A DNA stretch of 64,000 bases from assembly GCA_030765065.1 (NCBI GenBank), contig CM060989.1, positions 38,431,501 through 38,495,500 of the forward strand, read 5' to 3'. How positions within the stretch are numbered: the stretch's first letter is position 1; the number at the start of each line of letters is the position of its first letter. The DNA is from Deroplatys truncata (lineage: Eukaryota > Arthropoda > Insecta > Mantodea > Mantidae). A program made the translations under genes and the position numbers. A model generated the notes under the pieces. The model did no database searches and was not told where the DNA came from. It saw nothing but the letters and a program-made list of their open reading frames with translations. Below are positions 1 to 10,622 of this stretch, piece by piece.

Positions 1-333
1 GCTCTCCCTGTATAACCATGGTAAGATGGTGATGCCGTTGACCTGCCTTCTTTGTTACAGAAGTTGGTAATTTCTATTTCTGTCATCAGCAAATACAAAA
101 AAAAAAAACAATATCAAAATTTTAAAACCATAAAACATTTAAACATTAATGTAAGATAGGTATGGGTAGATATGAACCATTTATAATGAATCTGCAACCT
201 GCAGTGCATGCTTGTAGTTCAAGATTTCTTGTGCAGATGCACAAAAACCTTGCTGTATAAATGCAGAAATTGAAATTTATCATACATAAATCAACTTTTT
301 TTATATGTTGCTTTACTGGTTGCTCTTTTTCAG
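1..333 (+). other. HELLS intron, left edge of window
   Basis: AT-rich sequence upstream of the first visible HELLS exon. No exon, repeat of known type or RNA gene was recognised. It is read as intron because the exon at 334 has a clear acceptor. Confidence 0.6.
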
Positions 334-570
334 GTTCTGCTTTTCTCCACCTTTACGATGCTACTGGACATAATAGAAGAGTATCTTTTGATGCGTGAAT
401 ATAAATATGTTCGTTTGGATGGAAGTGTAAGCTTAGAGCAAAGGCAAGAAAGCATTAAGACATTCAACACTGATCCAAACATTTTTATATTTATTATATC
501 AACTCGTGCAGGTGGTCTTGGTATCAACCTCACAGCAGCAGACACTGTTATTATATATGACAGTGATTGG
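334..570 (+). CDS. HELLS: HELLS/LSH helicase exon (SNF2 helicase C lobe, motif V)
   Basis: Internal coding exon of the lymphoid-specific helicase, a SNF2-family ATPase that remodels nucleosomes and supports DNA methylation and heterochromatin in the nucleus. A pyrimidine-rich acceptor ends in CAG at 331-333 and the donor GTAAGT follows 570. The 79 codons are phase 0 at both ends. Visible helicase-C blocks are [15 protein letters not shown] and motif [17 protein letters not shown], running to YDSDW, which continues without a break into the next exon (NPQ). The motif V block and the FNTDP segment before it match animal HELLS closely rather than ISWI or CHD proteins. Earlier exons, including the ATP-binding lobe, must lie upstream of the window. 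Confidence 0.93.
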
Positions 571-719
571 GTAAGTGGTTTTAAAATGTAATTGAAAACT
601 GTGATATTTCATAAGCCAGAAGTCACAACTATTGTATAAAATACTTATATAAATTATTGCAGTATAATTACCTAAAGCACGGGTCACCTCATCTCAAGCA
701 AATAAACCATTCATTTTTC

Positions 720-1690
720 ACCGTTTTCATTGTTCTTGAGAATAATAAAGAAACAAACAAAATATGCTAGCCTCCTGTATCTTTTTTTGTATATATAAAT
801 GTTGTTGTTTACCAGTGACACTGGGGATTAATTAATCTGCATCATTTTTCCTCTGGCTTCCCAATATAAAGTCTGTAAGCTATCACTTTTAAGGCCTTTG
901 CATTTGGCAAGATGTTGTTTGTTCAGGATGACATCTTCTTCACAGAGTGCACTTGGGTGTAGGTAGGTATCATATCTTGTAGAGATGTTCTGCGAGGCAA
1001 TCGTAGCCAGTTGCCATCCTAAATAAGGCCACTCCAGTCTTCCTTGGCATTTTTTGTATATCAACTCTATCTTTAATATTCTTATAATCTTTATCTTTTA
1101 ATTTATCTTCAAGTCTCTGCTGTCTTTTGAAATGTTGTTTGATATTATGTAATTGTTTATTTATTTCTATTTGTCCTACAGGTTATATTTGTTGTATTGC
1201 ACCTTTCTTTGTTAATTGATCCGCATGTTCATTGCCCAAAAGACCAACATGAGCTGGGATCCATTGTAGAGTGACATGATTTCTAGTTTCGCCTGCTTTA
1301 ATTAGGCTGCTTATTTCTTTAATGTTTCTTGTTGTTTTATTATTGTAATTTACTATCCCATCTATGGCTGATTTTGACTCCGATAAGATGACTATTTTTT
1401 GTTTTATGTATGGTATATATAAAATGTTCTGTAATGCTGCTTTTATAGCTGTTAATTCTCCATCATAGTGGTTTGACATTTCATGTAATGTTAGATACTG
1501 TGCAAAATGTTTATAGTATACTCCTGCACAAGCATTTTTTTTTTATTGATGAGGGATCCATCTGTATATATTCGAAGCCATTCTTTTACTGGGTATCTTT
1601 CATTTTCCGTAGCTATTGCTCTCATTTCATCTGGTATATTGTTTTGTTTGTGTATATATAAGTGTTATAAACAGCATTTTGATATTCATT
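720..1690 (-). mobile_element. Decayed LINE, RNase H and C-terminal part of ORF2
   Basis: On the minus strand, reading from about 1690 down, the translation gives EWLRIYTDGSL (first RNase H block with catalytic Asp), then after a frameshift DGELTAIKAA, LSESKSAIDGI and WIPAHVGLLGNEHADQLTKKGA (the catalytic blocks of LINE-encoded RNase H). Further down come LFRMATGYD and a C-terminal HLAKC block near 900. Several frameshifts and stops show it is dead. The same family is present at 33830-34740. It sits inside a HELLS intron, antisense to the gene. The RNase H suggests an I/Jockey-type LINE; the exact clade cannot be told. Confidence 0.78.
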
Positions 1691-2430
1691 TCCAACAAAA
1701 ATTCGACATCAGGATTTCAGGAATGCATGTTTTGAGGCCCCTTGAATAAAAAAAACTTTTTAGAAAAAGGTGTGTGTGCGTGAGAGAGAGAGAGAGCAGC
1801 ATAGCTCAAAAATAAAAAGTTGGATAAGTACCAAACTTGGTATTTGTTTAGCACCTTTCTAAGATGCAACACAAAGATATTCAAGAAAATCCCTCCATCA
1901 CAAACTACCCTTTACATGGAACATTTTTTGAAATTTTTAAAAAAAGTTTGATTAAATCACCATATATGAAAGATATTTAAATGACAAATAAAATGTAAAT
2001 CTTGAATTTTCTGGGAAAGTCCGCTTCATTAGGAAGGAATTTTGTATAACCTTGTATAACTGGTAAACGTTAAGCAATAGATGAAAACATACTACATAAA
2101 AAAAGTAGTTCTCTTTAAAACAGAATTTATTTCAGATAACTCTTTTTGTGGAATCAACCATTTCGAAAATATCCATTATTATGTGTGAATTGTTCATTCT
2201 TTTCAAGTCCTATCGATTTTTGGTTGTTTCTCAGGATTACATGGAAAGAGTATGGAATTTTAAGGTATAGTGTCCATTCTATTTGACTATCGCTGTTCCC
2301 TTTGTATCTGAAACAATTTTCAGAAAGCTTTGTCTCGATTAAAATGAAGTAGATAGAAAAATAATCATTCATAAGAATGATATGTATACCCATTAATAAA
2401 TGAAGAGAGTAGAGAAAGTCGTGTGAAATT
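1690..2430 (+). mobile_element. HINE-like repeat family copy (5' end missing)
   Basis: Matches the window's commonest repeat from the 'gcatgttttgaggcccc' block to the terminal GTAGAGAAAGTCGTGTG block near 2410-2428. It contains the typical 'gtgtgtgcg'/'gagagaga' tract, 'ccctttacatggaacattttt' and 'atatcttgaattttctgggaa' stretches. No coding capacity was recognised. The first ~50 nt of the family are missing or unrecognisable. Confidence 0.75.
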
Positions 2431-2599
2431 TTTATATATATATGTTTATTTTGTGTCATTTATACCCGCCTTGAACTGTAATGGTCATATCATTGGCCCT
2501 TTACCTTTGGAACATATTGCCTGTCGGCAAAGATGTTCATTCATATTCAGGTGTCATTGGATTTATGATTTCTTCTTTGGGTTTTACACATTAAATCTC

Positions 2600-2756
2600 A
2601 CATGCACATTCTGGCTCTCAGACTCGGGCAAGACTAGGAAACAACCTTGGCTAGAGAAAAATTCCCATCCCACAGCAAGGAATCAAACCCAGGATGCCTT
2701 GTACAGTACACAATTGCTCTACCAACTGAGCTACAAGGCCAGCTAATTCACAATTC
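2600..2756 (-). mobile_element. tRNA-derived SINE head (copy 1)
   Basis: Read on the minus strand this begins with a tRNA-like pol III promoter: A box TAGCTCAGTTGGTAGAGC and B box GGTTTGATTCC, with the spacing of a tRNA. It cannot be a working tRNA gene because the acceptor stem does not pair and a repeat tail follows at lower coordinates. A sister copy lies at 3613-3725, on the other side of the mariner at 2759-3610. The 3' boundary (low coordinate) is uncertain. Confidence 0.65.
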
Positions 2757-2758
2757 TA

Positions 2759-3610
2759 CGAGGATCATCCAGAAACTAAGTCCCAATCGCGTCCAGAGAT
2801 GGCACCACCAGTCAGATAGGAATGCGCATGCACAGGATTAGAGAGGAAGTATGTGGGAATAATGCAGTACAGCTTCAGTCGTATGACGGAAGTGGTTATT
2901 GCACAGTGCTCGGAGAAAATGGCCGCTCCAATATTGACTCTGCCAACTGCGAGGTTCGTGCAGTCATCCGAATGAAATGTCTGGCCGCAGCATTGACATT
3001 CCTACAGCAATACGCAGAGAAAGGGGACGAGTTTCTTGACAATATTGTCACTGGGATGAAACGTGAGTGATGGATGCCTCACCAGAAACAAAGTAACAAT
3101 CAATGCATTGGCGTCATAGTGGCTCACCTGTGAAGACCAAATTCAAGCAGACAATCTCTGTCAAAAGAATCATGTGCACTGTCTTCTGGGATCGTTGTGG
3201 TGTCCTCCAGTGTGAGTTTTTACTGCGAGGGGAGACCGTAAATGCTGATCAGTATTGCCAGATATTGCATAAACTGAGGAGGACAATCCAGAACAAGACA
3301 CATAGGATGTTGGCAAGAGGCATTATGCTATTGCATGACAATGCAAGACCCTATACAGCCAACGCCACATGAAATGTGTTGAATCAGTTTGGATGGGAGA
3401 TCGTCGACTATCCACCCTACAGCCTCGACTTCACCCCAAGTGATTTTCATCTCTTCCATCTCATGAAGCATTTTCTGCCTCAACAATGGTGGTGACTATG
3501 TTGAAAAGTAGCCAGTGAATCTTTGTAATTATTCCAATAAATATCCCTTCCTTAATGATGATTTTGTTGTCTTTATCCCTCATCGGAACTTAGTTTCTGG
3601 ATGACCCTCG
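2759..3610 (+). mobile_element. Internally deleted mariner element with intact TIRs
   Basis: An 852-bp element bounded by TA on both sides (2757-2758 and 3611-3612). The inverted repeats are CGAGGATCATCCAGAAACT at the left and its near-exact complement, AGTTTCTGGATGACCCTCG, at the right. The interior translates to mariner transposase pieces: AALTFLQQYAEKGDEFLDNI with VTG, then the PVKTKFKQTISVKRIM block, LRGETVNADQY, the catalytic LLHDNARP block and WEIVDYPPYS with a downstream PSDFHLF. The N-terminal DNA-binding half is mostly deleted and stop codons interrupt the rest, so it is a dead deletion derivative that kept its ends. Confidence 0.85.
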
Positions 3611-3612
3611 TA

Positions 3613-3725
3613 ACATGCCAGCACATTACTTCTCATAGCAAGGAATCAAGCCCAGGACCCCTTGCACAGTAGGCAGGTGCTGTACCGACTGAGCTGCAAA
3701 GTCAGCTAATCCACAATTCTAACAC
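3613..3725 (-). mobile_element. tRNA-derived SINE head (copy 2)
   Basis: The minus strand shows A box GCAGCTCAGTCGGTACAGC and B box GGGCTTGATTCC. The 5' end (at 3700-3725) shares the 'agctaatccacaattcta' start with the copy at 2600-2756. The downstream body runs up to the right end of the mariner at 3610. Confidence 0.6.
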
Positions 3726-4722
3726 GTCACCACCTTCTTTCATGCAAGATTGGGAGCTGCTGCTGCGAAGGAGTTTGGCAATCTCAAAAACCACTCAGCT
3801 GTTTTTTGAAAATTAACCTTTCAAAAGCATTGTTCTTCATGATGAACAAAGGCTTTAAGATATATTTCAAAGATTTTAAATTGGAGAGGTTAAGGTGGGT
3901 TTTCATGCCACCCAATTTCAATTCTGTTTCATAGAATATGAATATCAGAAGATATTCTTTGTCCCTTTATTGCTAAAAAGGTGGATTTTAAATGATTTCC
4001 AGCCATGAAAGCAGGCTTAAAATCTTTAGAACTGGCTTATTGAAGGGGGTGGAAGAAAATTGTCTATGACTTGATTACACCAAATTTTCCTTTGGTGTAG
4101 AAGTTTATTGTAAAACTTTGTTAACTTGGTCTTTAGAATCTGATAATAGTAATTTATGCTATGAGAAATTAAAATAATGTTTTAAATGAAAAATTTAAGG
4201 CTTGCCGAAGGTGGTAATTTTCACGAAATTGTAAATATATTTTAATCTCACTTGGCATATATTTTATCTACTACTAAAATATAAATTAGAGGAATTATTT
4301 TAATTAAGCATGTAGATTTATCTCTGCTGGATGGGAACATGATGGCACCAGTGCCGTTGTCTTGGAGATAATGTAAGTGCAAATTGAAGTGTGTACAGAA
4401 AAGGATTTATTTTTGTTAAATAACAAGATTGTAGAAATTGTGGATTAAAACATTTTAATTCGCTACTGTATTAAAACCAGTATTCAGGTTGCTAGGAATG
4501 GTGAAACAAATAATAGTTTATATAGCAATAGCAGATAGAAATAAGCCACCTTACAGCTCTCAAAAACATCCGCTATGCTCATTTACAACCTTTTAGATAA
4601 GAATCAGTGCTGTCTGACCTATTTAGACAACACTTTGTACACTTAAACATAGGATCTAATGAACATTATAGGTCACCCTATTCCGAAATCTGCACTGTTT
4701 AACCTATCTGGACAAAATATTG
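3726..4722. other. Intronic sequence, nothing recognised
   Basis: AT-rich HELLS intron. A near-repeat of 'gcactg/gctgtctgacctatttagacaa' and 'gcactgtttaacctatctggacaa' at about 4605-4640 and 4690-4716 may be a small old duplication. No exon or known element was seen. Confidence 0.5.
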
Positions 4723-4724
4723 TA

Positions 4725-5997
4725 CGAGGGTGATACTGGAAATTTTTAGATTGTCGTGTTTCTAAGAACAAATGAAATTATTTGACAGCTACTTTCTAAT
4801 GTTTTGCGAGTTGATTGCTGTGTAGTTTGTTTGATTTGCTGTAATAGTTCGTCAGTTATCATTTAAAGATTTTATGTTCACCGAAAATTGTATTTGACTA
4901 GAGAACATTTACGGGCTTTGATGTTTTACATTTTAAATCATCATTAATGCTTAAACAATGTGAAGATCGGCTTAGAAATGCATTTGATGAAAAAGCCCCA
5001 TCTAAGGCAAAAATTTATAATTGGTATAGCGAACTCAAAAGAGATTGTTTTTTTCTTAGTGATGAATTTCATGAAGGATGCCCTAGAACTGCTGTTGCTG
5101 ATGAAAATATTGCCACTGTTCGAACAATGCTTGAAGAAGATCGGCATTCATCTTGTGAATTTATTTAGGCAACCTTAGGCATTGGTATGAACCAAATCCA
5201 AAACATTTTACATCAACAGTTAGACATGAGAAAACTTTGTTGTCGATGGATTCCGCATAAACTGACTCCTGATCAAAAACAACAATGCATTGATTGATGC
5301 AGGAAAACTCTGGAAAAATTCCAAGACAGCAGTTCAAATTTGGTTTGGAATATTGTTACTGGTAATGAATCTTGGATTTATTGTTATGAGCCTGAAAAGA
5401 AAAGTTAATCGGCCCAGTGACTTTTGAACAGAACCTAAGCCTACAAAAATCTAATGAATTTGCAATGCTAGTAAGAAGATGGTTGCTAGCTTTTTTCCTA
5501 AAACGGGCCATATTGCTATTATAGCATTAGATGACAGTATAACATTACTGCTGATTGGCACACAAATGTCTCTTTACCACATATTTTTTAAAAAGTTCAT
5601 AAAAATGCCCAAGAGCAAAAATAATGTTACATCATGACAACGCATCATCACATACAGCAAAACTAACAACTGAGTGTCTGGATGCCCTAAAGGTCAGCAC
5701 TATGGGATCTCCACCATACAGCCCTGACCTTAGCACCTTGTGATTTCTTTTTGTTTCCAAAAATTAAAGATAAAACGAATGGAATCACTTTTCGTCATCA
5801 TTGGAAGCAGTGGAACATTATAAAAACCGGTTTCTGAAGTGCCTCAGGAAGAGTGGCATCATTGCTTTAAGGACTGGTTTCATCGAATGCAAAAATGCAT
5901 TGATGTTAAAGGGGAATATTTTGAAAAACAATAAAATCTTTTAAATTTTTTTAAAACTAATCCTTGTTTGATTTTCTAAAAATGTTTGTCACCCTTG
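4725..5997 (+). mobile_element. Degenerate full-length mariner element
   Basis: 1273 bp between TA dinucleotides (4723-4724 and 5998-5999). The left end CGAGGGTGATACTGGAAA and right end complement (CAAGGGTGACAAACATTT) are imperfect inverted repeats. The plus strand encodes a mariner transposase relic: LRNAFDEKAPSKAKIYNWYS, LDMRKLCCRWIPHKLTPDQK, VTGNESWIYCYEPE and LHHDNASSHTAKL, ending in a CIDVKGEYFEKQ-type tail at about 5900-5931. The catalytic Asp of the usual VTGDESW block is Asn, and at least five stops or frameshifts are present, so it is inactive. Confidence 0.85.
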
Positions 5998-6272
5998 TAC
6001 GGTTAAAGTGCAAGACCTAGAAAAAATTGTAAGTTACCTTGCAACTTCCAAATACTACCTTTAAAGCATGTTTTCAACCCTATAGGACCATTACGTTTTT
6101 AAAACTTGCATTCATCCTTGTTTTCATTAAATCAATGGATAGTGAGGTACTTCATTATTCCACGGCATAATGCAAGTTCTGTTGGCAGTAGTAATAGTTA
6201 TAGCTTTGAATAAATAAGTACCTGTAATATTTTCAATATTTTTACTAAATGTATGAATGAATTTTATTCCAG

Positions 6273-6432
6273 AATCCTCAGGTTGATTTGCAAGCACAGG
6301 ATCGTTGTCATCGTATTGGACAAACCAAACCTGTGGTTGTTTATCGTTTTGTCACAGCTGGTACTGTTGATGAGCAAATAGTTGAGCGAGCTGCAGCAAA
6401 GAGGAAACTGGAGAAAATGGTAATTCATAAAG
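6273..6432 (+). CDS. HELLS: HELLS exon with helicase motif VI (HRIGQ)
   Basis: Second HELLS exon in the window. The acceptor AG is at 6271-6272 and the donor GTAAGG follows 6432; the phase is 0 in and 1 out. It encodes [20 protein letters not shown], which is helicase motif VI with the arginine finger, followed by [33 protein letters not shown], the SNF2 post-helicase segment. The intron before it (571-6272) holds a LINE RNase H relic, a HINE-like copy, two SINE heads and two mariner relics, all apparently harmless passengers. Confidence 0.93.
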
Positions 6433-6595
6433 GTAAGGGAAATATTTAACATACCTGCCATATAAACATTCCTTTTTCTTTAAGGGTATGAGTTTCTGGA
6501 AACAACGAAAGTAACCTCAAAATAAAAGCTGTCCCCATTTGTTTCCCCTGAACTCTCATTCTTCACCTGTTCACAGACCTGGTTATAATTTCATT

Positions 6596-7280
6596 TTTAC
6601 TTTCTCTACCATGTACATAGTGGGTAGAGAAGGTATTGCATTTCACCCAAAAATTTGATACCGAGATTTTGCCAGAAATACATGTTTTTAGGTCCCCTGA
6701 ATAAAAAAAGGCATTTCCAGAAAAACATGTCTGCACGTGCGTGTGGTGGGTGGAGGAGAAAGAGAGAAATAACAGCATAACTCAAAATGAAGTAGGATAA
6801 ATACCTAATTTTGTATTTAGATTCGGTAACCTTCCAAAGATGCAACATGAAGATTTTTAAGAAAATCGCCTCCACTGCAAATATCCTTTACATGGAACAT
6901 TTTTTGAAATTTTGATTTTTTAAAAAATGGCTTTAATGATTTTGATTAAAATACTGTATATTAAAGATATTTATATGACAAATAAAATTTATATCTTGAA
7001 TTTTCTGGGAATAGCCTGTGAAGTCCTCTTCATTCGGAAGGAATTTTGTATAACCTTATATAACTGGTAAGCGTTAAGCAATAGATGAAATCATACTACA
7101 CAAAAAAATGTAGATCTCTTTAAAACACATACTTTATTTCAAATAAGCTTTTTTTGTGGCATAAGCCATTTCTGGGATATCCGTTAGTAACGGTTTGAAT
7201 TGTTCATTACTTCCTTTATTGGACTTTTATTGATTCCAACATCATTGTGATTAATACCTTCTCTAAGAACAATTATATGA
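6596..7280 (+). mobile_element. HINE-like repeat family copy
   Basis: Starts ACTTTCTCTACC directly after a T-run, followed by the family's 'gcatttcacccaaaaatttgatacc' and 'catgttttt' blocks. It contains a degenerate TG-rich tract at 6730-6750 and the later 'ccctttacatggaacattttt' and 'cttgaattttctgggaatag' blocks. The distal end fades out around 7220-7280 without the usual GTAGAGAAAGTCATG terminus. Confidence 0.78.
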
Positions 7281-7479
7281 AATTTAATTACATTGGTCAA
7301 CAATGAAAATGTTAAATAATGTCTGCTGATTCCTATGTTTCTGCATCTGCCAAATCCAAAAATGAAGGCAGAAATGTTCCATTACCCACCAGTTTTTTGT
7401 ATTAAAAAAAGTTGTTTTCACGTTTATTAGCATAGGGTGGTAAATGTACTAACTAAAGAAAATAAGTTTATTTCATTAG

Positions 7480-7830
7480 GTCAACAAATGAACATTTGCC
7501 TTAGGCGATTGTTGTATGTGACTTCAGGAATGACAGTGTTCAGCAACACAGGATGCAAAACTGGGATAATATAGAATAATTGCAAAGACTGCAATAAAAT
7601 ATACATAAACAAAACCAAAAGAAACAACATTTTGACCAGGAAACACACGTGCAGTATAAAATACAAAGACAACTGGGTAGTTGCAGTACATTTCTGGAAT
7701 TCAAATCACAAAATTAGCAAGAAGACCGAGTTACTAAAACAAGTGAGTCACACTCTAGAACTCTGTATATGGAAAAATGATTTTATTAATAGGAACAAGC
7801 ACCGAGTTATGACATAACACAACAAAGAGC
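7480..7830 (+). mobile_element. Penelope-like element, 3' end with GIY-YIG domain (fragment A)
   Basis: The plus strand reads GCKTGII, NNCKDCNKIYINKTKRN (zinc-linked CxxC and the GIY-YIG region) and VAVHFWNSNHKISKKTELLK, then a LELCIWKNDFINRNKHRVMT tail. These are the hallmarks of the C-terminal endonuclease of Penelope-like retroelements. The frame is broken by one stop and frameshifts. It is followed head-to-tail by fragment B. Confidence 0.68.
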
Positions 7831-9068
7831 AGCAGAAAAATGCATGATGTGAATAGAAAGGCCCAACAGGATATAGCTACATTTAAAATTTCAAGGTCAA
7901 TGAACCCCTTCATGTGGGAGAACCTTGTAAACAACATTGGGTTTTCAAAATGAGCAAAAAGGCTTAAACCCTTAAAAGAAAATATGAAAACTTTCACCGC
8001 ACACAATTCCACAGTAGACAAAAAGAAATCATCAAACCACCATTAAAAGCAGATAATGTAATCAACCTTTCAGCATGTGCTTTCTCTCAAAAAGAAACTG
8101 ACCTTCTAAACAAAGGCTTGAAAACATGTCTTTTTTTCAAAACACAACATAATCCTAGCCCCTCAAAATAAATTCAACTTTAAAAAAACCCATTGAGCGC
8201 ACCTCCCAAAGATCAGGTACTGAAAACTTCCAAACCTGAGATTTACAAGATTAACTGCCAAGAATGCAATGAAGTATACTCGGAAAAACCAAGTGCAACT
8301 TAATCATCCGCACCAAAGAACATATTGGGAACATAAAATATATTCATTCATTCATTATCTGTTTACCCTCCTCTTCATCCCCCAGGACTTACAGGCGGGT
8401 GCCTGGGGTCAGAGGCCTGTCGAGGAGCAGACACTCACGGTTCAGACAGAATATCCAGGATAGGTGATCAGCCCGATGCCTGGTATGGGAGGAAGGAAGT
8501 AGATGAAACGAAATGACGATGAAATGAATGAAAGGAAAGGTGAGAATGGAGCAGTTGGTGGAATGAATGGCGGGGGAAACCGGAGAACCCAGAGAAAATC
8601 CGCCCAGACACCGCTTTGTCCACCACAAATCCCACATGCGGGTCCCTGGGGTTGAACCCGGGCCGCCTCGGTGGGAGGCGAGCGGTCTAACCGCTCGGCC
8701 ACGGCGCCGCCACACATATAATATAAACAGACACAAATCAGCTGTCACAGCATACTTTTGGGGAGCTATCCATGAAATGCACACAAAACTCTGAATTACT
8801 AAAAGAAGTAAACAATCCTCTAGAACGAGCTGTATGGGAGAAGATTTTCATCCAAAATCACAAACAGAGAATTACAAACTTTGAAATCCTGCCTCCAGAC
8901 ATCTATATCAAACTCATCATGCCATCTACCAGAGACCAGAATGAAGACGACACCAGTGCTGCCAGTGGACCTACAGTTGATGGAAGCGAAAGCTTCTGAA
9001 ACATTTCCTGCATAAATTACTGAGTAAGTGGGCAAATGTTTCCCAAATCCAACTCGTAATGCTTAAGT
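7831..9068 (+). mobile_element. Penelope-like element, internally deleted (fragment B), split by a SINE
   Basis: Begins with an N-terminal Penelope-type segment (VINLSACAFSQKETDLLNKG at about 8058-8120), then jumps, with the RT domain deleted, to C-terminal zinc/GIY-YIG blocks (IYKINCQECNEVYSE near 8245-8285). After the SINE at 8343-8713 it continues HKSAVTAYFWGAIHEMHTK, LLKEVNNPLERAVWEKIFIQ and HKQRITNFEILPPD, ending DGSESF with a stop near 8998. Fragment A before it has the same C-terminal region, so the array is head-to-tail as Penelope elements often are. Confidence 0.65.
8343..8713 (-). mobile_element. tRNA-derived SINE inserted in the Penelope element
   Basis: Reading down from 8713, the minus strand starts GTGGCGGCGCCGTGGCCGAG, a tRNA-like A box (TGGCCGAGCGG with a long Ser/Leu-like variable arm), and B box GGGTTCAACCCC near 8645-8660. 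About 300 bp of CG-richer body and a tail of (ATGA)n repeats at 8343-8360 follow. It is flanked by a 12-bp direct duplication, ACATA(A/T)AATATA, at 8331-8342 and 8714-8725. The GC content is well above that of its surroundings, so the insertion is probably fairly recent. Confidence 0.85.
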
Positions 9069-9190
9069 ACTGAGTCATGAATTTTGGAGTTCCACCACCA
9101 GACACGCACGCGCGGACGGACGACAATGCCAGTAAAACCACAACTGAAGATGAAAGGGAAACTTTTGAAACAGCAAAGTAATGTTTATGT
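9069..9190 (+). mobile_element. Penelope-like C-terminal tail fragment (fragment C)
   Basis: The plus strand reads MNFGVPPPDTHARTDDNASK and then TTTEDERETFETA, which parallels the NFEILPPD... tail of fragment B. It appears to be a third, truncated piece of the same array. Too short for certainty. Confidence 0.45.
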
Positions 9191-9386
9191 TGTCAAAATG
9201 CACAATATGAGTAATTGGGTGATTTTTCCTTCTTGCCCACTCTTACTATATACAGCACTAGTAGCATTGACTCCAGTGATACATGAAATGATAATTGGGA
9301 AAGGACATTCAGCAAGGAAACATTCCAGGCCTAACTTTAGCTACCTATCCAGCATTTGCCAGTTAATGAGGACTGACGTATATATA

Positions 9387-10620
9387 GCTGTTGTTGTTTC
9401 AAACAAATGGTTATTGTAGAAAATACCACCCTTATAAAGCTTAAGTTTGAAGTTTGACGATGCTACATTGTTTAGTAATTGTTTGGCAGCCATCAATAGT
9501 GAACTCTCAGCGAATTTGTAAACATGGATAAAACTGGCCATTGTTGTGTGATACAATACTTTCATTTGAAAGGTCTTAGTCCAACTAATATTAAAGCTGA
9601 GCTAGATTCTACTCTGGGGGAGTCTGCTCCGTCATTTACAATAGTAAAATATTGGGTGGCAGAGTTTAAGCGAGGCCGTACGAGCTGCCAAAACGAACAT
9701 CGCAGTGATCGACCAAATGAGGCAACCATGCCAGAAATTGTGAAGAAAATTCACAAAATGGTATTGGATGACCTCAACTGAAAGTGTGCGAGCTAGTAAA
9801 CATCGTAGGCATTTCAAAAATGCTGTACATCGCATACTGATTGAAAATTTAGACATGAGAAAGCTGTGCGCAAGATGGTGCCGCGTTAACTCACAATGGA
9901 ACAAAAGCAGCATCGTGAGGATGTTTCAGTCGAGTGTTTGGCAATGTTTCGCTGCAATAAAGCCAAGTTTTTGCATCGATTCATAACCATGGAAGAAACA
10001 TGGGTCCATCACTTCACACCTGAGAGACAAAGAAACAGTGGATTGAAAGGGGAGAATCGGCTTCAAAGAAGGCAAAGACAATTCCATCTGCAGGAAAGGT
10101 CATGGTGTCAGTTTTTTGGGATAATTTTCATTGATTATCTTCAAAAAGGAACAACAATCAATGGCGAGTATTATGCAAACTTATTGCAGTGTTTGAATGA
10201 TGAAATCAAGCAAAAAAACGACCACATTTAACGAAAAAGAAAGTTCTGTTTCATCAAAGCAATGCACCAGTTCACACATCCCTTATTGCCATGGCCAAAA
10301 TCAATGAGTTAAAGTTCGAATTGCTTCCTCATGCACCCTATTCGCTAGACTTAGCCCCCTCTGATTATTTTCTGTTTCCAAAGTTGAAGAAATGACTTGG
10401 TGGTAAAAGATTTGCCAACAATGAAGAGGTGGAGTTTGCAGTTGATGGCTATTTTGCAGACCTCGACAGTTCTCACTATAAACAGTGTATCGAAGCTATT
10501 GAACATCACTGGGAAAGGTGTATTGAGCTGAAAGGAGACTATTTAGAGAAATAAAGATGTTTTTTCCCCAAAATGTTTGTGTTTTCTTTGTTAGGTCGGG
10601 TACTTCTGGGACAGCCCTCG
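9387..10620 (+). mobile_element. Mariner element copy 1 of a second family (dead)
   Basis: The transposase relic starts at ATG 9524: MDKTGHCCVIQYFHLKGLSP, then IKAELDSTLGESAPSF, then YWVAEFKRGR. Later blocks include ENLDMRKLCARW, METWVHHFTPE-type, INGEYYANLLQCLNDEIKQK and KFELLPHAPYSLDLAPSDYF, ending CIELKGDYLEK. The HQDNAP block reads HQSNAP, so the second catalytic Asp is lost. Several frameshifts are present. The right end GACAGCCCTCG abuts TA at 10621-10622. The left end is not a good match to it. The sister copy is at 22232-23450. Confidence 0.85.
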
Positions 10621-10622
10621 TA

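Noticed and set aside
2600..2756. tRNA gene on the minus strand
   Set aside because: A and B boxes are present, but the acceptor stem does not pair and a sister copy at 3613-3725 shares sequence beyond the tRNA part; it is a SINE head.
8640..8713. tRNA-Ser/Leu gene
   Set aside because: The tRNA-like part is bounded by a SINE body, an (ATGA)n tail and a target-site duplication; no sound tRNA fold.
8389..8794. Frames of 75-131 codons in the GC-rich block
   Set aside because: They lie in a SINE (8343-8713); GC-rich repeat sequence is open by chance.
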